A stretch of DNA of 64,000 nt from Bog-105 sp965277855 (GCA_965277855.1 OZ255847.1:3534001-3598000); one strand, 5' to 3'; shown: positions 17,842-27,605, numbered from the stretch's first letter. Made by a program: numbers and translations. The notes: generated by a model not told the origin, from the sequence alone.

Positions 17842-20670
17842 TCACTGCATCTTCGCGTATTCCGCCTGGGCCTGTTTGAAAATCGGGATGTCGCGGTCCG
17901 CGTCCTTCCAGAGCGTGAGGAAATCCTGATAGGCGTTTTTGGCCTTGCCCACATCGCCCGAGACAACATACGCTCTGCCCAGTTGCAAATTCGCTAGTGC
18001 GCCTATCGGGTCGGCAAGAACGATGCCGGGATGGTCCAGGACCTTTTGGAATTCCGTCGCCGCCTCCCGGCCCTGCCCCGCCTCCAGGTACGCCTGGCCG
18101 CGCACATAAGCCGGATACAGCCCCCCGAACCTGGCGAAGAATGCCGTGCCCGGCATGGCCAAATCGTAGGGCAGCGCCGTCTGTAGCCGCTCGATCGCGT
18201 CCAGCGGCGTCTTTTGGGAAAGCGCGAGAAGCGCACGCAGCGTGGGGAGATACTCGAAGTGCACCGGAGTATCCTCCGGGAATCGTTTTGACAAGTCTTC
18301 GGCGAGCTTTTGCGATCCGGCCTCGTCGCCTGAGAGCGCCAACGCAAATGCCGCGGCATACTCTACGTCGCGGCCTTTTCCTAGTTCGAGCGCCGCGCGG
18401 GCGCGTTTTTTCGCCTGCTCCCGATTTCCGACTTGTGCTTCACACACTGCCTCCGCGGCCTGGTAAATGGCGGCCTTCCCGCAATCGCCATTCTGTTGCG
18501 CCAGTTCGATGGCGCGCTGCCACATCATCCCCGCGCTTCGCATCTGTCCGGAGTGCGCCAGGACCATCGCCTCATTGTGCGACATCCAGTCCTCCGCCTC
18601 GCGGTTTCCACGTGCGGCATCGATTTCGCGTTTCATCCCCGCTTCGTCGCGCTTCAGAAACGCGAGATAGTAGCGGTAGGCCAGAAAGAGGGGGATTTCC
18701 AATTTGCGCTCCGCAGCGCGTTCCAGCGCGGCCGCAGCTGCTGCGAACCGGCCAAGCGAAATATTGTGGCAGGCAAGAGAATCATAGGCGAATGGGAGGT
18801 CGGGATTTAACCGGATCGCCTCCTCGCTACCTTGAATTCCCCTCTCATATTGCCCAGTCCCCCGCGTGCCCCATCCGCCCAAAACTCCCCAGGCCTGCCA
18901 GGCTGCGGGATAGGTTTGTACCCATGCCTCGATAGTGCCCAATTCCTTCTGCAAATTTCCCGTAACCTGCCGGTCGTAGAGAAACAGGATAAAGAATCTT
19001 TCCCGGTCGCTGACGCGATCCCGCAACTCATAGGCTCTCAGCGTGGGCGCCATGGCCAGATCGGTTTGTCCCATATTCCACAAAAAGAAACCTAAATCGG
19101 CTTGCGCCATCGCGAATTGAGGGTCGATAGCAATGGCGCGCTGGAGGTGGGGGATGGCAGCGGCGAAACCATGGGCGAACAGAGCGGTACGGGCGGCACT
19201 GTACGCCTTCAGTGCTTCCAATGAGGGCGTGGTCGCCTGTTCGAGGGGCGTCGAATGATCCCGGATGGTGGAGAGCGATTCCCCCAGCCGAGCCCTGATC
19301 CGAACCGCAATCCGCGTGAGCGCATTCAGGACCTCTTCTTTTCTTCCCGCCTGCGTCTGCTCCTGGCCAAGAATGTCTCCGGCGGGGCAGTCTCTGGCGC
19401 GTAACCACAACACATACTGGCTTCCGAGGCTTGCAATCGAGCCTTCGAGGACAGCCGTGCCGCCGGTTCGCTCGCAGATCTCCTCGGCCACCTCGGAAGT
19501 CAGGCGCGTATCAGGCGTCCGGTTCATGAAACGCAGTGCCTGCTGTACCTGTTGACCCGAGACGAGAGTAAGGAACGGGGACTGCTCTAATTGCACAGAC
19601 AATCCCTGCCGAAGGATTCCATCGAACACCGGATCGCCGGTCTTGTTCTCGAATTCGCCCAGCACAATTTTATTCTTCCGGCTGAGTGTCGGCGTCGGTT
19701 GCAAAGAAGAGTGTGCGGCGGCGGTGAGTCCAGGGCGTAACCTGCCAACTGCCGCCAGCTCCCGCTCCAACTCGGCAGTCGATTGCCAGCGGCGTCCCGG
19801 GTCTTCCTCCAGACACCGGGTCACGATCGTTTCCAGCTTGCGCGCACGGAGGCGCCTCCGCTGGTGAGCCACCCGCTCGCCCGTCAACACTTCATATAGC
19901 ACCCGGCCGAACGAGTAAATATCCGTCCGCTCATCCGACGGTTTGCCCTCCCGCTGCTCCGGCGCCATATAGGCGGGCGTCCCCATCACCACTCGCTCGC
20001 CCGTGAGTGTTTGATCTCCTTGCAGGCTCGCCAGCCCGAAATCCAGAACCTTGACCCCGCTCTTTCCGATCATGATGTTGCCCGGCTTCAGATCGCGATG
20101 CACGATCCCCTTCGCATGCGCCTCCACCAGCGCCGCCGCCACTTGCGACGCATACACCAGGGCCGTGTTCATCGGAACCGGTCCGCTTTTCAGCCGCGCC
20201 GCTAGCGTTTCCCCCTCTACCAGTTCCATCACCAGGTAGTTCGGCCCAATATCGTAAAGCGTGCAGATGTTCGGGTGGTTCAGCGAGGCAATCGCCCGCG
20301 CCTCCCGCTCGAAACGTGTGCTAAACCGCTCCTGAGTGATCTTGATGGCGACAGCCCGCCCTAAGCGCGTGTCCACCGCGAGAAACACTTCGCCCATGCC
20401 GCCTTCGCCCAGCTTGCCTTCGATACGGTACGGCCCGAGGCAGGCCCCCGCTTCCAATCCGGTCAGAGTCGAATCCCCCAACAGTTCGGCAGCGTTCTCG
20501 ATCGCAGCCCGATCCAGAAATTCGCCGCCCGCCCGCTCTACCAGCAGCGACTCGATTTGCCGCCGCAGATCCGGATCGCTCTGCTCCATCAGTGCCGCCC
20601 GCTCGCCGGCGCTTGCCTCGCGAACCGCATGGTACAGCTCTTCAATTTCGCGGAAACGCTCCGGCGTCAT
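17842..20670 (-). CDS. Ser/Thr protein kinase with C-terminal TPR region
   Basis: 942 aa from the ATG at 20670, whose A overlaps the sigma factor stop (TGATG), indicating translational coupling. Residues ~80-335 are a Hanks kinase with a glycine loop (GKLGEGGMGEVFLA), invariant Lys (VAIKI), HRDLKPGN catalytic loop, DFG and TPAYMAPEQ. A TolB-like N-terminal segment follows (VLGEFENKTGDPVFDGILRQGL), then about 450 residues of tetratricopeptide helices. No obvious transmembrane helix was seen, so it is probably cytoplasmic. The arrangement sigma factor plus TPR kinase is common in Acidobacteria and implies phospho-control of the sigma factor or its regulon. Confidence 0.93.
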   Translation of the reverse strand: MTPERFREIEELYHAVREASAGERAALMEQSDPDLRRQIESLLVERAGGEFLDRAAIENAAELLGDSTLTGLEAGACLGPYRIEGKLGEGGMGEVFLAVDTRLGRAVAIKITQERFSTRFEREARAIASLNHPNICTLYDIGPNYLVMELVEGETLAARLKSGPVPMNTALVYASQVAAALVEAHAKGIVHRDLKPGNIMIGKSGVKVLDFGLASLQGDQTLTGERVVMGTPAYMAPEQREGKPSDERTDIYSFGRVLYEVLTGERVAHQRRRLRARKLETIVTRCLEEDPGRRWQSTAELERELAAVGRLRPGLTAAAHSSLQPTPTLSRKNKIVLGEFENKTGDPVFDGILRQGLSVQLEQSPFLTLVSGQQVQQALRFMNRTPDTRLTSEVAEEICERTGGTAVLEGSIASLGSQYVLWLRARDCPAGDILGQEQTQAGRKEEVLNALTRIAVRIRARLGESLSTIRDHSTPLEQATTPSLEALKAYSAARTALFAHGFAAAIPHLQRAIAIDPQFAMAQADLGFFLWNMGQTDLAMAPTLRAYELRDRVSDRERFFILFLYDRQVTGNLQKELGTIEAWVQTYPAAWQAWGVLGGWGTRGTGQYERGIQGSEEAIRLNPDLPFAYDSLACHNISLGRFAAAAAALERAAERKLEIPLFLAYRYYLAFLKRDEAGMKREIDAARGNREAEDWMSHNEAMVLAHSGQMRSAGMMWQRAIELAQQNGDCGKAAIYQAAEAVCEAQVGNREQAKKRARAALELGKGRDVEYAAAFALALSGDEAGSQKLAEDLSKRFPEDTPVHFEYLPTLRALLALSQKTPLDAIERLQTALPYDLAMPGTAFFARFGGLYPAYVRGQAYLEAGQGREAATEFQKVLDHPGIVLADPIGALANLQLGRAYVVSGDVGKAKNAYQDFLTLWKDADRDIPIFKQAQAEYAKMQ

Positions 20671-21287
20671 CACGGCGCTACCGATGCTGTCGTCGCTGTA
20701 GGGCTCAACTCCCGCAGCAGCCACGCCTTGGCCAGATGCCAATCCCGCCGCACCGTGCGCGGCGAAATCTCCAGAGCCGCCACGATCTCTTCCTCCGTCA
20801 ATCCGCCGAAGTAACGCAGCTCGACCACCTTAGCCTGCCGCGGCGCCACTTGCGAGAATGCCGTCAACGCCTCGTCTAAAGCGACAATCGACCGGTCCGG
20901 GCTCGCTGATAGAACAGCTGTTTCGTCGATGTTCACCTTCGCCACGATTCCGCCGCGCTTCTGCGAACCCCGCGCGCGAGCCGCGTCCACCAGAATGCGC
21001 CGCATCATTTGCGCTGCCATCGCAAAAAACTGCGCGCGCGCCTGCCACTCCACGTTGCTCACCTCTACCAGGCGCAGGTAAACCTCATGGATAACGGCCG
21101 TCGCCTGGAGCGTATTGCCCTGGCTCTCGTTCTTCAGATACCGGCGCGCGATCTGGCGCAATTCCGGATACACGCGCTCCGCCAGTTTCCCCAGCGCGGC
21201 TTTGTCTCCGCTCCCCCAGGCTTGCAACAGTTGGGTGATTTCTGCAGAACGTGCCTCGATGGATAGCCCATCCCCTATGGGCAACAA
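20670..21287 (-). CDS. ECF-like RNA polymerase sigma factor (Sig-70_X6 type)
   Basis: About 205 aa. Region 2 is ALGKLAERVYPELRQIARRYLKNE...QATAVIHEVYLRLV with AQMMRRILVDAARAR; region 4 is LRYFGGLTEEEIVAALEISPRTVRRDWHLAKAWL. The reading frame is open further upstream to a GTG at 21401, but that start would lie inside the coding strand of the divergent gene, and the extra residues look non-family. TTG at 21287 or 21284 (LLPIGDGLSIEAR) is the more likely start. Coupled to the downstream kinase by TGATG. Confidence 0.88.
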   Translation of the reverse strand: MLPIGDGLSIEARSAEITQLLQAWGSGDKAALGKLAERVYPELRQIARRYLKNESQGNTLQATAVIHEVYLRLVEVSNVEWQARAQFFAMAAQMMRRILVDAARARGSQKRGGIVAKVNIDETAVLSASPDRSIVALDEALTAFSQVAPRQAKVVELRYFGGLTEEEIVAALEISPRTVRRDWHLAKAWLLRELSPTATTASVAP

Positions 21288-21392
21288 AAATATACCAGAA
21301 AATATGGCCGCTCTTGTCCCCCCCTTCCGCCTGTACCAGCGGAAGGAGAGCAACTCCCAAAGTGGTCTCCTCCAGAAAGATAGGAGTCTCAC

Positions 21393-21962
21393 ATGAAACA
21401 CCTAACAACTATTGCCCTTCTGCTCAATCTCGGTGCGGCGGGCGTCTACGCGCAGGAGAGACCCGTAAGGATGACGTTTTCGGGGACTACTAGCCCCAGC
21501 GCGATCAATCTGGACATTCCGGCCACACAGACCAGCGAATACAATCTCGCCGGGAACAGTACCCTGGGCGCATTTACCTTTCGTACGATCAGCGCGAACG
21601 GAACTACTGAGCAGCATTCCAGCACTTGCGCAGGCCCAATGCAGCATTATTACCTGGCGACGATCGGCGCGGGCGTATTTCGCTTCCAGGATGGAAGTCT
21701 ATTGACGGTCGATCTCACGGATGGATCCGATTGCGTCGATCTCGCCAAGTTTAGGGCCCACTGCGTCAGGACTTTCAAAATCACGGGCGGAACCCACCGT
21801 TTCAAAAATGCGACCGGCATCCTCGAGTTCAGCGAGTCTTTTATCCCGGTGTCGGTCGACTTCCACCACATGCCCGTGTTCTTTACCGCTACCGGCAATG
21901 CCACTGGAACCATTTCGGGAGTGGCCGCCGCACGGGAGGAACAGCAAGACGAGCCGCAATAG
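21393..21962 (+). CDS. Secreted hypothetical protein
   Basis: 189 aa with a signal peptide (MKHLTTIALLLNLGAAGVYA). The mature part is beta-strand rich, with two or three cysteines that could pair (STCAGP, DCVDL, AHCVRTF) and the segment GGTHRFKNATGILEFSESF, resembling small allene-oxide-cyclase-like or calycin barrels seen in secreted bacterial proteins. No firm family. Start context: GGAG at 21383-21386, 6 bp before the ATG. It is divergent from the sigma factor gene. Confidence 0.7.
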   Translation: MKHLTTIALLLNLGAAGVYAQERPVRMTFSGTTSPSAINLDIPATQTSEYNLAGNSTLGAFTFRTISANGTTEQHSSTCAGPMQHYYLATIGAGVFRFQDGSLLTVDLTDGSDCVDLAKFRAHCVRTFKITGGTHRFKNATGILEFSESFIPVSVDFHHMPVFFTATGNATGTISGVAAAREEQQDEPQ

Positions 21963-22271
21963 GAAGGCCTGAGCCCGCCCAAACTCCCCGTGCTCCTGAG
22001 TGCGGCGAGCCGTTTGGTTCCTTAGGCTCGGCACGCAAATCCGTGCCCTGCTGGAACGGCGGTTCGCCGCACCTGTTTACAGCAGCTTACAGAGCCGCGA
22101 CCGTATAGGACACAACTGGCCGGTTTTGCTGCGTGCTTCCGGTAAGATCGAAAGTCTGAAAAGCGGGGGCGTGCTGGCGGCGCTGTGCCGAACTAGTTGT
22201 GGGTAGATGCTAAACCACTCCACTCTCCGATCCCCGGCGCAATTATGCTAGGGTGATCCGCAGAGGGACGC
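21963..22271. other. Intergenic region, 309 bp
   Basis: No convincing ORF, RNA gene or terminator was found between the secreted protein and the aldo/keto reductase. The right end should contain the reductase promoter, but I see no clear consensus boxes. Confidence 0.5.
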
Positions 22272-23156
22272 ATGTCATCATCCAGACGCGATTTTCTAAA
22301 AGCTAGCCTCGCCGCCGCCGCACTGCCCGCTGTCGCCGGCGCTGTCGTTCCAACGAAAGCCTCGGCGACCGATTGGGTCACACTCGGGAAATCAAATGTT
22401 AAAGTGACACGCCTGGCGCTCGGGACAGGAACGCACTCCGGTGCGCAACAGCGTCACTTGGGACAGGAGGAGTTCACCCGTATGGTGCGCTACGCCTACG
22501 ACCATGGCATCCGCTTTTTTGAAACTGCGGACGCCTATCACGGCATGCCGGAGATGCTTTCCATCGCCTTGAAGGGTATTCCGCGCGATTCCTACCGCCT
22601 GATGACTAAGTACGATGTGCATCACTCCGAAGACCCGATGGCAGCCGTCCACCGGCTGAACGCTGCTTTGGGCACGGACTATGTAGATATCATGCTTCTT
22701 CATTGTGTTCGCAGCCCGAATTGGCCGGCTGAAACGAAGCACCTGCAGGACGCCTTTCAAGAGGCCAAAGAAAAGAAGCTCATGATGGCTCATGGCGCGT
22801 CCGTGCACGGCAAGCAGGCTTTGGCCGCCTTTCCCGGCAATCCGTTTCTGGATGTGGCCATGATCCGTATGAATCACAATGGCACGCGCATGGACACACC
22901 GTCCCTGCAGGACATTGACGATCGGGGCGACGTCCCGTTCGTCGTCGATCACATGCAGCGAACGAAAGCCGGCGGCGCTGGCATCATCAGCATGAAACTG
23001 GTCGGTGAAGGCCAGTTCAAAAATCCCGACGATCGCCAGGCCGCGTTAAACTACGCCTTCCGTAAAGCGGGTGTAGATTGCGTGACCATCGGATTCGGCA
23101 GCACCAGCGAAATCGACGAAGGAATCAATCGCATCTCAACCGCATTAAACGCCTAG
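22272..23156 (+). CDS. Tat-exported aldo/keto reductase family protein
   Basis: 294 aa. The N-terminus is a Tat signal (SSRRDFLKASLAAAALPAVAGA). The remainder is an AKR TIM barrel with GTG near strand 1, FFETADAYHG (catalytic Asp and Tyr), MTKYDV (Lys) and MLLHCVRSPNW (His). Secretion of an NADPH-type fold is a repeated curiosity in this phylum; the cofactor would have to be carried folded through the Tat pore or the protein is non-catalytic. The substrate is unknown. Confidence 0.9.
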   Translation: MSSSRRDFLKASLAAAALPAVAGAVVPTKASATDWVTLGKSNVKVTRLALGTGTHSGAQQRHLGQEEFTRMVRYAYDHGIRFFETADAYHGMPEMLSIALKGIPRDSYRLMTKYDVHHSEDPMAAVHRLNAALGTDYVDIMLLHCVRSPNWPAETKHLQDAFQEAKEKKLMMAHGASVHGKQALAAFPGNPFLDVAMIRMNHNGTRMDTPSLQDIDDRGDVPFVVDHMQRTKAGGAGIISMKLVGEGQFKNPDDRQAALNYAFRKAGVDCVTIGFGSTSEIDEGINRISTALNA

Positions 23157-23177
23157 CCGTCGTCGGTGCGGATGAAC

Positions 23178-23222
23178 CGAATCCCGAATCCGAGCCGGAA
23201 GCGTCAGCGCCCCGATCCTAAT
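23178..23222. repeat. Short dispersed repeat, copy 1
   Basis: The core GAGCCGGAAGCGTCAGCG followed by CCCCGATCC (23192-23218) recurs with a single change at 57113-57139, and similarity extends about 14 bp to the left in both places. It follows the aldo/keto reductase gene by about 20 bp, so both copies sit at gene 3' ends. Probably an intergenic repeat family of this genome. Confidence 0.7.
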
Positions 23223-23267
23223 CCTCCGCAACACCGGTTTTCGCCGGACAATCATCTGCCATCAGCA

Positions 23268-24164
23268 TCATTCGCTTCGGGCACTCGATTGGGATTTGGT
23301 CTGTTCGCTTCGCAGGCGCTGCTCGAATTTCTGTTGCGCTTCGGCCACGGTGTGCCGGTAACCTTGGGGATCGATCCACACCGAGGGATCATCGTCATGA
23401 TGGCGAGCCAGCTTCGCCTGCATGTCAAAATATTCGCCGTGCGCGCCGAGAAAAATGTCGCAAGGCAACGCGCGAAGTAGCTCGAAGGTATGCTCAAAAT
23501 CCTGTGCAATGCCGGCATAGGACGCCGGCTGACTTGGCGTTGCAATCAGGCGATAACTGTCGAGGGCGGAGAGGCCGCCCACAATGACAACGTGTAGCGT
23601 GCGGCCTTCATACGAAACTTCCATGGTGAACGTGGTGCAGCCGCGCGTGTGGCCCGGCGTTTTGTGTGCGGTGAGTTTGACGCCGCCAAGCTCAATCAAC
23701 TCACCATCGTGGAGCGTGCGGTTCACGTGAGCGGGAGGAAACCGCGGCAGCCCCGCAAAATCAGTGGCCCCACCGGACTCGGCAGTACTAACGTCGCCGT
23801 CCATAACCATCAATTTCGCGCCGGTCTGCTTCAGGATGGAGGCCGCGCCCGCGAGATGGTCGAAGTGAGCCTGACTGTTCAAGAGAATCTTCGTGTCGGC
23901 CCAGTGGAAACCGAGCGTCTCGACGCTCTTGCGGATGAGCGGCGGCGAAGATTCCAGGTTCGCATTGATGAGTATGTTGCCGGCAGGCGTCGTGACGAGA
24001 TAACAAGCCAGATCGCGGCTGCCGACATAAAACAAATTGCCCGCAACGCGAAAAGGCTCTTGCGGCGTCGTCCACGCGGAATTTGTTTGCGCCCCGGCTA
24101 ATGACAAAGCAAGAATCAGACCGAGAGCGGGCGCTCTTTGGAATGACTTGCCCGGCGTCGACAC
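23268..24164 (-). CDS. Subclass B3 metallo-beta-lactamase-like protein with Gln at position 116
   Basis: About 298 aa from a GTG at 24164, which yields a good signal peptide (ALGLILALSLAGAQ); the longer ATG at 24203 would overlap the divergent gene. B3 features: GNLFYVGSRDLACYLVTTPAGNILINANLE, SQAHFDHLAGA (metal motif 116-121), VMDGDV, DFAGLPRFPP, TPGHTRGCTTFTM (H196) and FLGAHGEYFDMQAK (H263). The first zinc ligand of HxHxDH is Gln rather than His, as in GOB-type enzymes, the only well-known B3 group with Gln116. Hydrolysis of beta-lactams is plausible but needs testing. Confidence 0.9.
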   Translation of the reverse strand: MSTPGKSFQRAPALGLILALSLAGAQTNSAWTTPQEPFRVAGNLFYVGSRDLACYLVTTPAGNILINANLESSPPLIRKSVETLGFHWADTKILLNSQAHFDHLAGAASILKQTGAKLMVMDGDVSTAESGGATDFAGLPRFPPAHVNRTLHDGELIELGGVKLTAHKTPGHTRGCTTFTMEVSYEGRTLHVVIVGGLSALDSYRLIATPSQPASYAGIAQDFEHTFELLRALPCDIFLGAHGEYFDMQAKLARHHDDDPSVWIDPQGYRHTVAEAQQKFEQRLRSEQTKSQSSARSE

Positions 24165-24191
24165 CGCTTGAGTGTATCGTGATCTAAGATC

Positions 24192-25013
24192 ATGTGCATT
24201 CAATTTTCAAAACTCCTTGCCGTCGCGATCCTCACTGCCGCGGCCGTTCCGCTGATCGCCCAAAGTGCCGCGCAAGCTCAGAGCACGGGCCAACAGAAAC
24301 CTGCCGGACGTCCGGAAGACACGGAAGTCTGGGAGCCGGTCCCCAAGATTGTCACGCCGGGCGCGAACAACACGGCGCCTCCTTCTGACGCGATCGTGCT
24401 GTTCGACGGCAAAAACCTCGACGAGTGGGTGTCGAACCGTGACAAGTCACCGGCGAAATGGACCGTCTCCGACGGGGTACTAACCGTGAACAAGGAGAAG
24501 GGTTCCGGAAACATCGAAACCAAGCGGTCCTTCAAGAATTACCAGCTCCACCTCGAGTGGAAAATTCCCGCGAACATCACCGGCAGCGGTCAGGCACGCG
24601 GAAACAGCGGCGTCTTTCTGGCCTCCACCGGGCCCGGCGACGACGGATATGAACTGCAGATCCTCGATTCATACAACAACAAGACCTACGTGAACGGCCA
24701 GGCTGGCAGCATCTACAAGCAAGCCATTCCGCTGGCCAATCCGAATCGCAAACCCGGCGAGTGGCAGACCTACGACATCGTATGGACCGCGCCCACCTTC
24801 AACACCGATGGATCGCTAAAAACTCCGGCCTATGTCACAGTCCTGTTCAACGGCGTGCTGGTCGAGAATCACTTCGAGTTGAAGGGCCAGACGCTCTACA
24901 TCGGAAAACCGTTCTACAAGCAATACGACACCGCGCCGATCAAGCTGCAGGCGCACGGCGACAAAAGCGAACCCGACAGCTTCCGCAACATCTGGGTGAG
25001 AGAGATCCAGTAG
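24192..25013 (+). CDS. Secreted DUF1080 protein
   Basis: 273 aa with a signal peptide (about residues 1-31), a short linker and a DUF1080 sandwich: IVLFDGKNLDEWVS, WTVSDGVLTVNKEKGSGNIETKRSFKNYQLHLEWKIP, RGNSGVFLAST, GYELQILDSYNNKTYVNGQAGSIYKQ and a C-terminal RNIWVREI. The pattern is closer to the canonical 3-keto-disaccharide hydrolase group than the copy at 16946. It is divergent from the B3 beta-lactamase gene with about 27 bp between starts. Confidence 0.92.
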   Translation: MCIQFSKLLAVAILTAAAVPLIAQSAAQAQSTGQQKPAGRPEDTEVWEPVPKIVTPGANNTAPPSDAIVLFDGKNLDEWVSNRDKSPAKWTVSDGVLTVNKEKGSGNIETKRSFKNYQLHLEWKIPANITGSGQARGNSGVFLASTGPGDDGYELQILDSYNNKTYVNGQAGSIYKQAIPLANPNRKPGEWQTYDIVWTAPTFNTDGSLKTPAYVTVLFNGVLVENHFELKGQTLYIGKPFYKQYDTAPIKLQAHGDKSEPDSFRNIWVREIQ

Positions 25014-25113
25014 TACTCATGACCGTCCGACAACTCGCGCTGGACTGCAGGAAAAACAGGCTGATCACCATCATCGCTTCGATTGCCTCTGCTGCTCCAG
25101 GGGAAGAATGTCT

Positions 25114-25662
25114 TCAACGGGTCTCGCCTGAAGCAATGCGCCCAAGCCAAGGATCTTCGACCGACAGCCTGTTGTCTTTAAGTTGCTGCTCGGTCACCTC
25201 GAAAGATGCTCGAACAGAATAACCTCCCTGCAACAGAATGCCAAGGTTTGTGTACGGCCCTTTAGGAGGTACATAAAGCAGATCCTCCAGCGCAAACGTC
25301 CATTTACGGGTCGTCCCGGGATTCAGGCGCCTACTGACAGGTAGATCGCACAGACCACCGCAAGGGCGGTAAAGCTCACGATCGGTGATTGCATACTCCC
25401 TTCCGTCGGGTGCCGTCGCCGTGAACTCAATCCGCTGAAGACGGCCAATCGACACGAACAAATCCCGCGGTCTTGAGCTTAGATTCTTGAGAAATACTAC
25501 CAGGTGACCATAGGGTAGATCTGATTGCAGGCGGAGACCAATAGTCAGGCCGTTAACGGCAGGGCTCCACCTTATCGCTTCCTCAGCAAAGAGGCGCAAC
25601 TGGGTAGTCAACAGGCTGAACGTTTCGATTACACCAAGTAGAAGCAAATCACGGCGACGCAT
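25114..25662 (-). CDS. Hypothetical secreted protein
   Basis: 182 aa from the ATG at 25662, giving an RRR motif plus hydrophobic segment (MRRRDLLLLGVIETFSLL) that could be a Tat or Sec signal. The mature part looks like a beta-sandwich (GLTIGLRLQSDLPYGHLVVFLKNLSSRPRDLFV) with a CGGLC pair. No family recognised; the order suggests an adhesion-like or binding domain. A longer ORF to 25812 overlaps the next gene and is unlikely. Confidence 0.6.
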   Translation of the reverse strand: MRRRDLLLLGVIETFSLLTTQLRLFAEEAIRWSPAVNGLTIGLRLQSDLPYGHLVVFLKNLSSRPRDLFVSIGRLQRIEFTATAPDGREYAITDRELYRPCGGLCDLPVSRRLNPGTTRKWTFALEDLLYVPPKGPYTNLGILLQGGYSVRASFEVTEQQLKDNRLSVEDPWLGRIASGETR

Positions 25663-25783
25663 GACGATAACCCACTCCAGACGGATTGCCGGTTTGACCG
25701 GTTCCCGAAGTTTGGCTTGCCGATCAGCGCTCTCGTTAACTAACCCGCCGTTCGGCCGCTGTATCAACCGAAGGCGTATCTCT

Positions 25784-27571
25784 CTAACGCCCCGCCGCCG
25801 CTGCCCCGCCATCCACCAAAGCCCGGTTAATCTCCTCGCGCAAACCCAGATTCCTCACCAGCCGCAACAAGTAATTCGGATGCAATCCTAACGCTCGCGC
25901 CGCCTGCTTATAATCGCCCTTCCCCTGCACGTACGCCTCGATAATCGCGTCGTGTTTCGCCTGCCCCACCGATTGATGATATTTCGCTTTGGCGTCCCGC
26001 GGCGCGGAATCCATTAGCGGTTCCGGCAAATCTTCCGGCAGCACCCAATCCGATACCCCCAGCACCACCGCCCGCTCCATCGCATTCTCGAGCTCGCGCA
26101 CATTGCCCGGCCACGAATACTGCAAAATCATCTCTTCCGCTTTCGGCGACAAACCCTGCAACTGCCGCTTGCATCGCTCGGCCGAACGATTCAGGAAGTA
26201 GCGCGCCAGCAGCGGGATGTCCTCTTTTCTATCCCGCAGCGGAGGCGAATCCAGATTCACCACATTCAACCGGTGAAACAAGTCCTCTCGAAACCGGCCA
26301 TCCTGCACATCTTCCTGTAAATCGCGATTGGTAGCGGCTACCACGCGGATGTCGAGCGGATGCGCCTGTGTTCCTCCCACCCGCTCGAACTCTCTCTGCT
26401 GCAGCACTCGTAACAGCTTCGCCTGCAAAGAAGGCGCTAGCTCTCCCACTTCGTCTAGAAAAATAGTCCCGCCTTGCGCCAGCTCGAAACGTCCGCGCTT
26501 CAGGGATACCGCTCCAGTGAACGCTCCCTTTTCGTGCCCAAACAACTCGCTCTCAAACAAGCTCTCACTAAGTGCTGCGCAGTTCACCGCCACAAAGGGT
26601 CGGTCTTTGCGCGCACTCTTCTGATGGAGGGCCCGCGCAATCAATTCCTTGCCCGTCCCGCTCTCACCGGTGATCAGAACCGTCGTATCGCGCGGCGCAA
26701 CTCGCGCCACCAGGTCTAGTAATCGCCGGATCGACGCGCTTCGCCCCACGATCCCCGTGTTCGCGCCAATCTGCTCCTGCAGCAAAGCCTTCTCGGCCTT
26801 CAGCGTTTCTACTTCCTGGTTCGCCTCGAAGCCCACCGACGCCAAGGACGCAATTGCCGTCAGAGTGTCCAGGTGGGCGCTTAATGCTTCCTGCTGCCGC
26901 TCTTGCAAGCGCACGATCAACGCGCCTCCCAGCAGACCGTCCAGATACAGCGGCACGCCCACTACGCCGCTCGCCGCATCTCCGAATGCTCCCTCGTCAC
27001 ACACTCGATCGAGCGCCACACAAAAATTCGTGCGCAAACTGCCTGCCCGTTCCGCATAACGCGCCTGCAGATCTTCGGCAGTGCCACCCAACAGCAGCAC
27101 ACCTTCGCCCAACGGCATAAAGTCTCGAATCAGTCGCAGAATCTGGTCCTGCAGCAGCGTCACCTGCGCTTTGCCGCCGCTCGACGCCAGCGCTCGAAAC
27201 AGAAACACCAGCGAACACGCCGCCAGCAGCACCGGCTTGGTGTCTGCCGCCGACGCCGCATTTACTTCTTCGCCCGCCGACTCCCCGGACCGAAACATCA
27301 GCACCGTTCGCCCGATACCAATCTGATCGCGATCTTCCAGCCAGCGCTCCGCCGAGCGAATTCCGTTTACATACGTACCCAGCGAACTCCGTAAATCACA
27401 GGCCGTAAAACGTTCACCCTGCCGCCGCACCTGGCAATGTCGCCAGCTGATATCCGGCTCGGCCAGCACAATCTGCGAATTCGGTGCGCGCCCTACCACC
27501 ACTTCTGCCGTACCCAGAGCAAAGCGCGTACCGGCTTGCGGACCGTTAATCACGATCAGTTCCGCACCCAT
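25784..27571 (-). CDS. Sigma54-dependent activator: FHA-GAF-AAA+-Fis
   Basis: 595 aa. Residues ~10-95 are an FHA phosphothreonine-binding domain (VVVGRAPNSQIVL, SWRHCQV, LGTYVNG). A GAF-like domain covers ~115-245, followed by a coiled segment. The AAA+ domain starts near 275, with Walker A GESGTGKE (about 302), sigma54 contact loop GAFTGA, Walker B GGTIFLDEVGEL and the R-finger region. A Fis-type HTH closes the protein (KQAARALGLHPNYLLRLVRNLGL). The FHA domain suggests control by a Ser/Thr kinase such as the one at 17842. Target promoters are not visible. Confidence 0.95.
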   Translation of the reverse strand: MGAELIVINGPQAGTRFALGTAEVVVGRAPNSQIVLAEPDISWRHCQVRRQGERFTACDLRSSLGTYVNGIRSAERWLEDRDQIGIGRTVLMFRSGESAGEEVNAASAADTKPVLLAACSLVFLFRALASSGGKAQVTLLQDQILRLIRDFMPLGEGVLLLGGTAEDLQARYAERAGSLRTNFCVALDRVCDEGAFGDAASGVVGVPLYLDGLLGGALIVRLQERQQEALSAHLDTLTAIASLASVGFEANQEVETLKAEKALLQEQIGANTGIVGRSASIRRLLDLVARVAPRDTTVLITGESGTGKELIARALHQKSARKDRPFVAVNCAALSESLFESELFGHEKGAFTGAVSLKRGRFELAQGGTIFLDEVGELAPSLQAKLLRVLQQREFERVGGTQAHPLDIRVVAATNRDLQEDVQDGRFREDLFHRLNVVNLDSPPLRDRKEDIPLLARYFLNRSAERCKRQLQGLSPKAEEMILQYSWPGNVRELENAMERAVVLGVSDWVLPEDLPEPLMDSAPRDAKAKYHQSVGQAKHDAIIEAYVQGKGDYKQAARALGLHPNYLLRLVRNLGLREEINRALVDGGAAAAGR

Positions 27572-27605
27572 AGTCGATTCGACCTAGTTTATCCGACTGT
27601 CGGAA

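Noticed and set aside
21288..21401. Longer sigma factor with a GTG start at 21401
   Set aside because: It would overlap the divergent gene's start and adds residues unlike ECF sigma factors; a TTG at 21284/21287 is more plausible.
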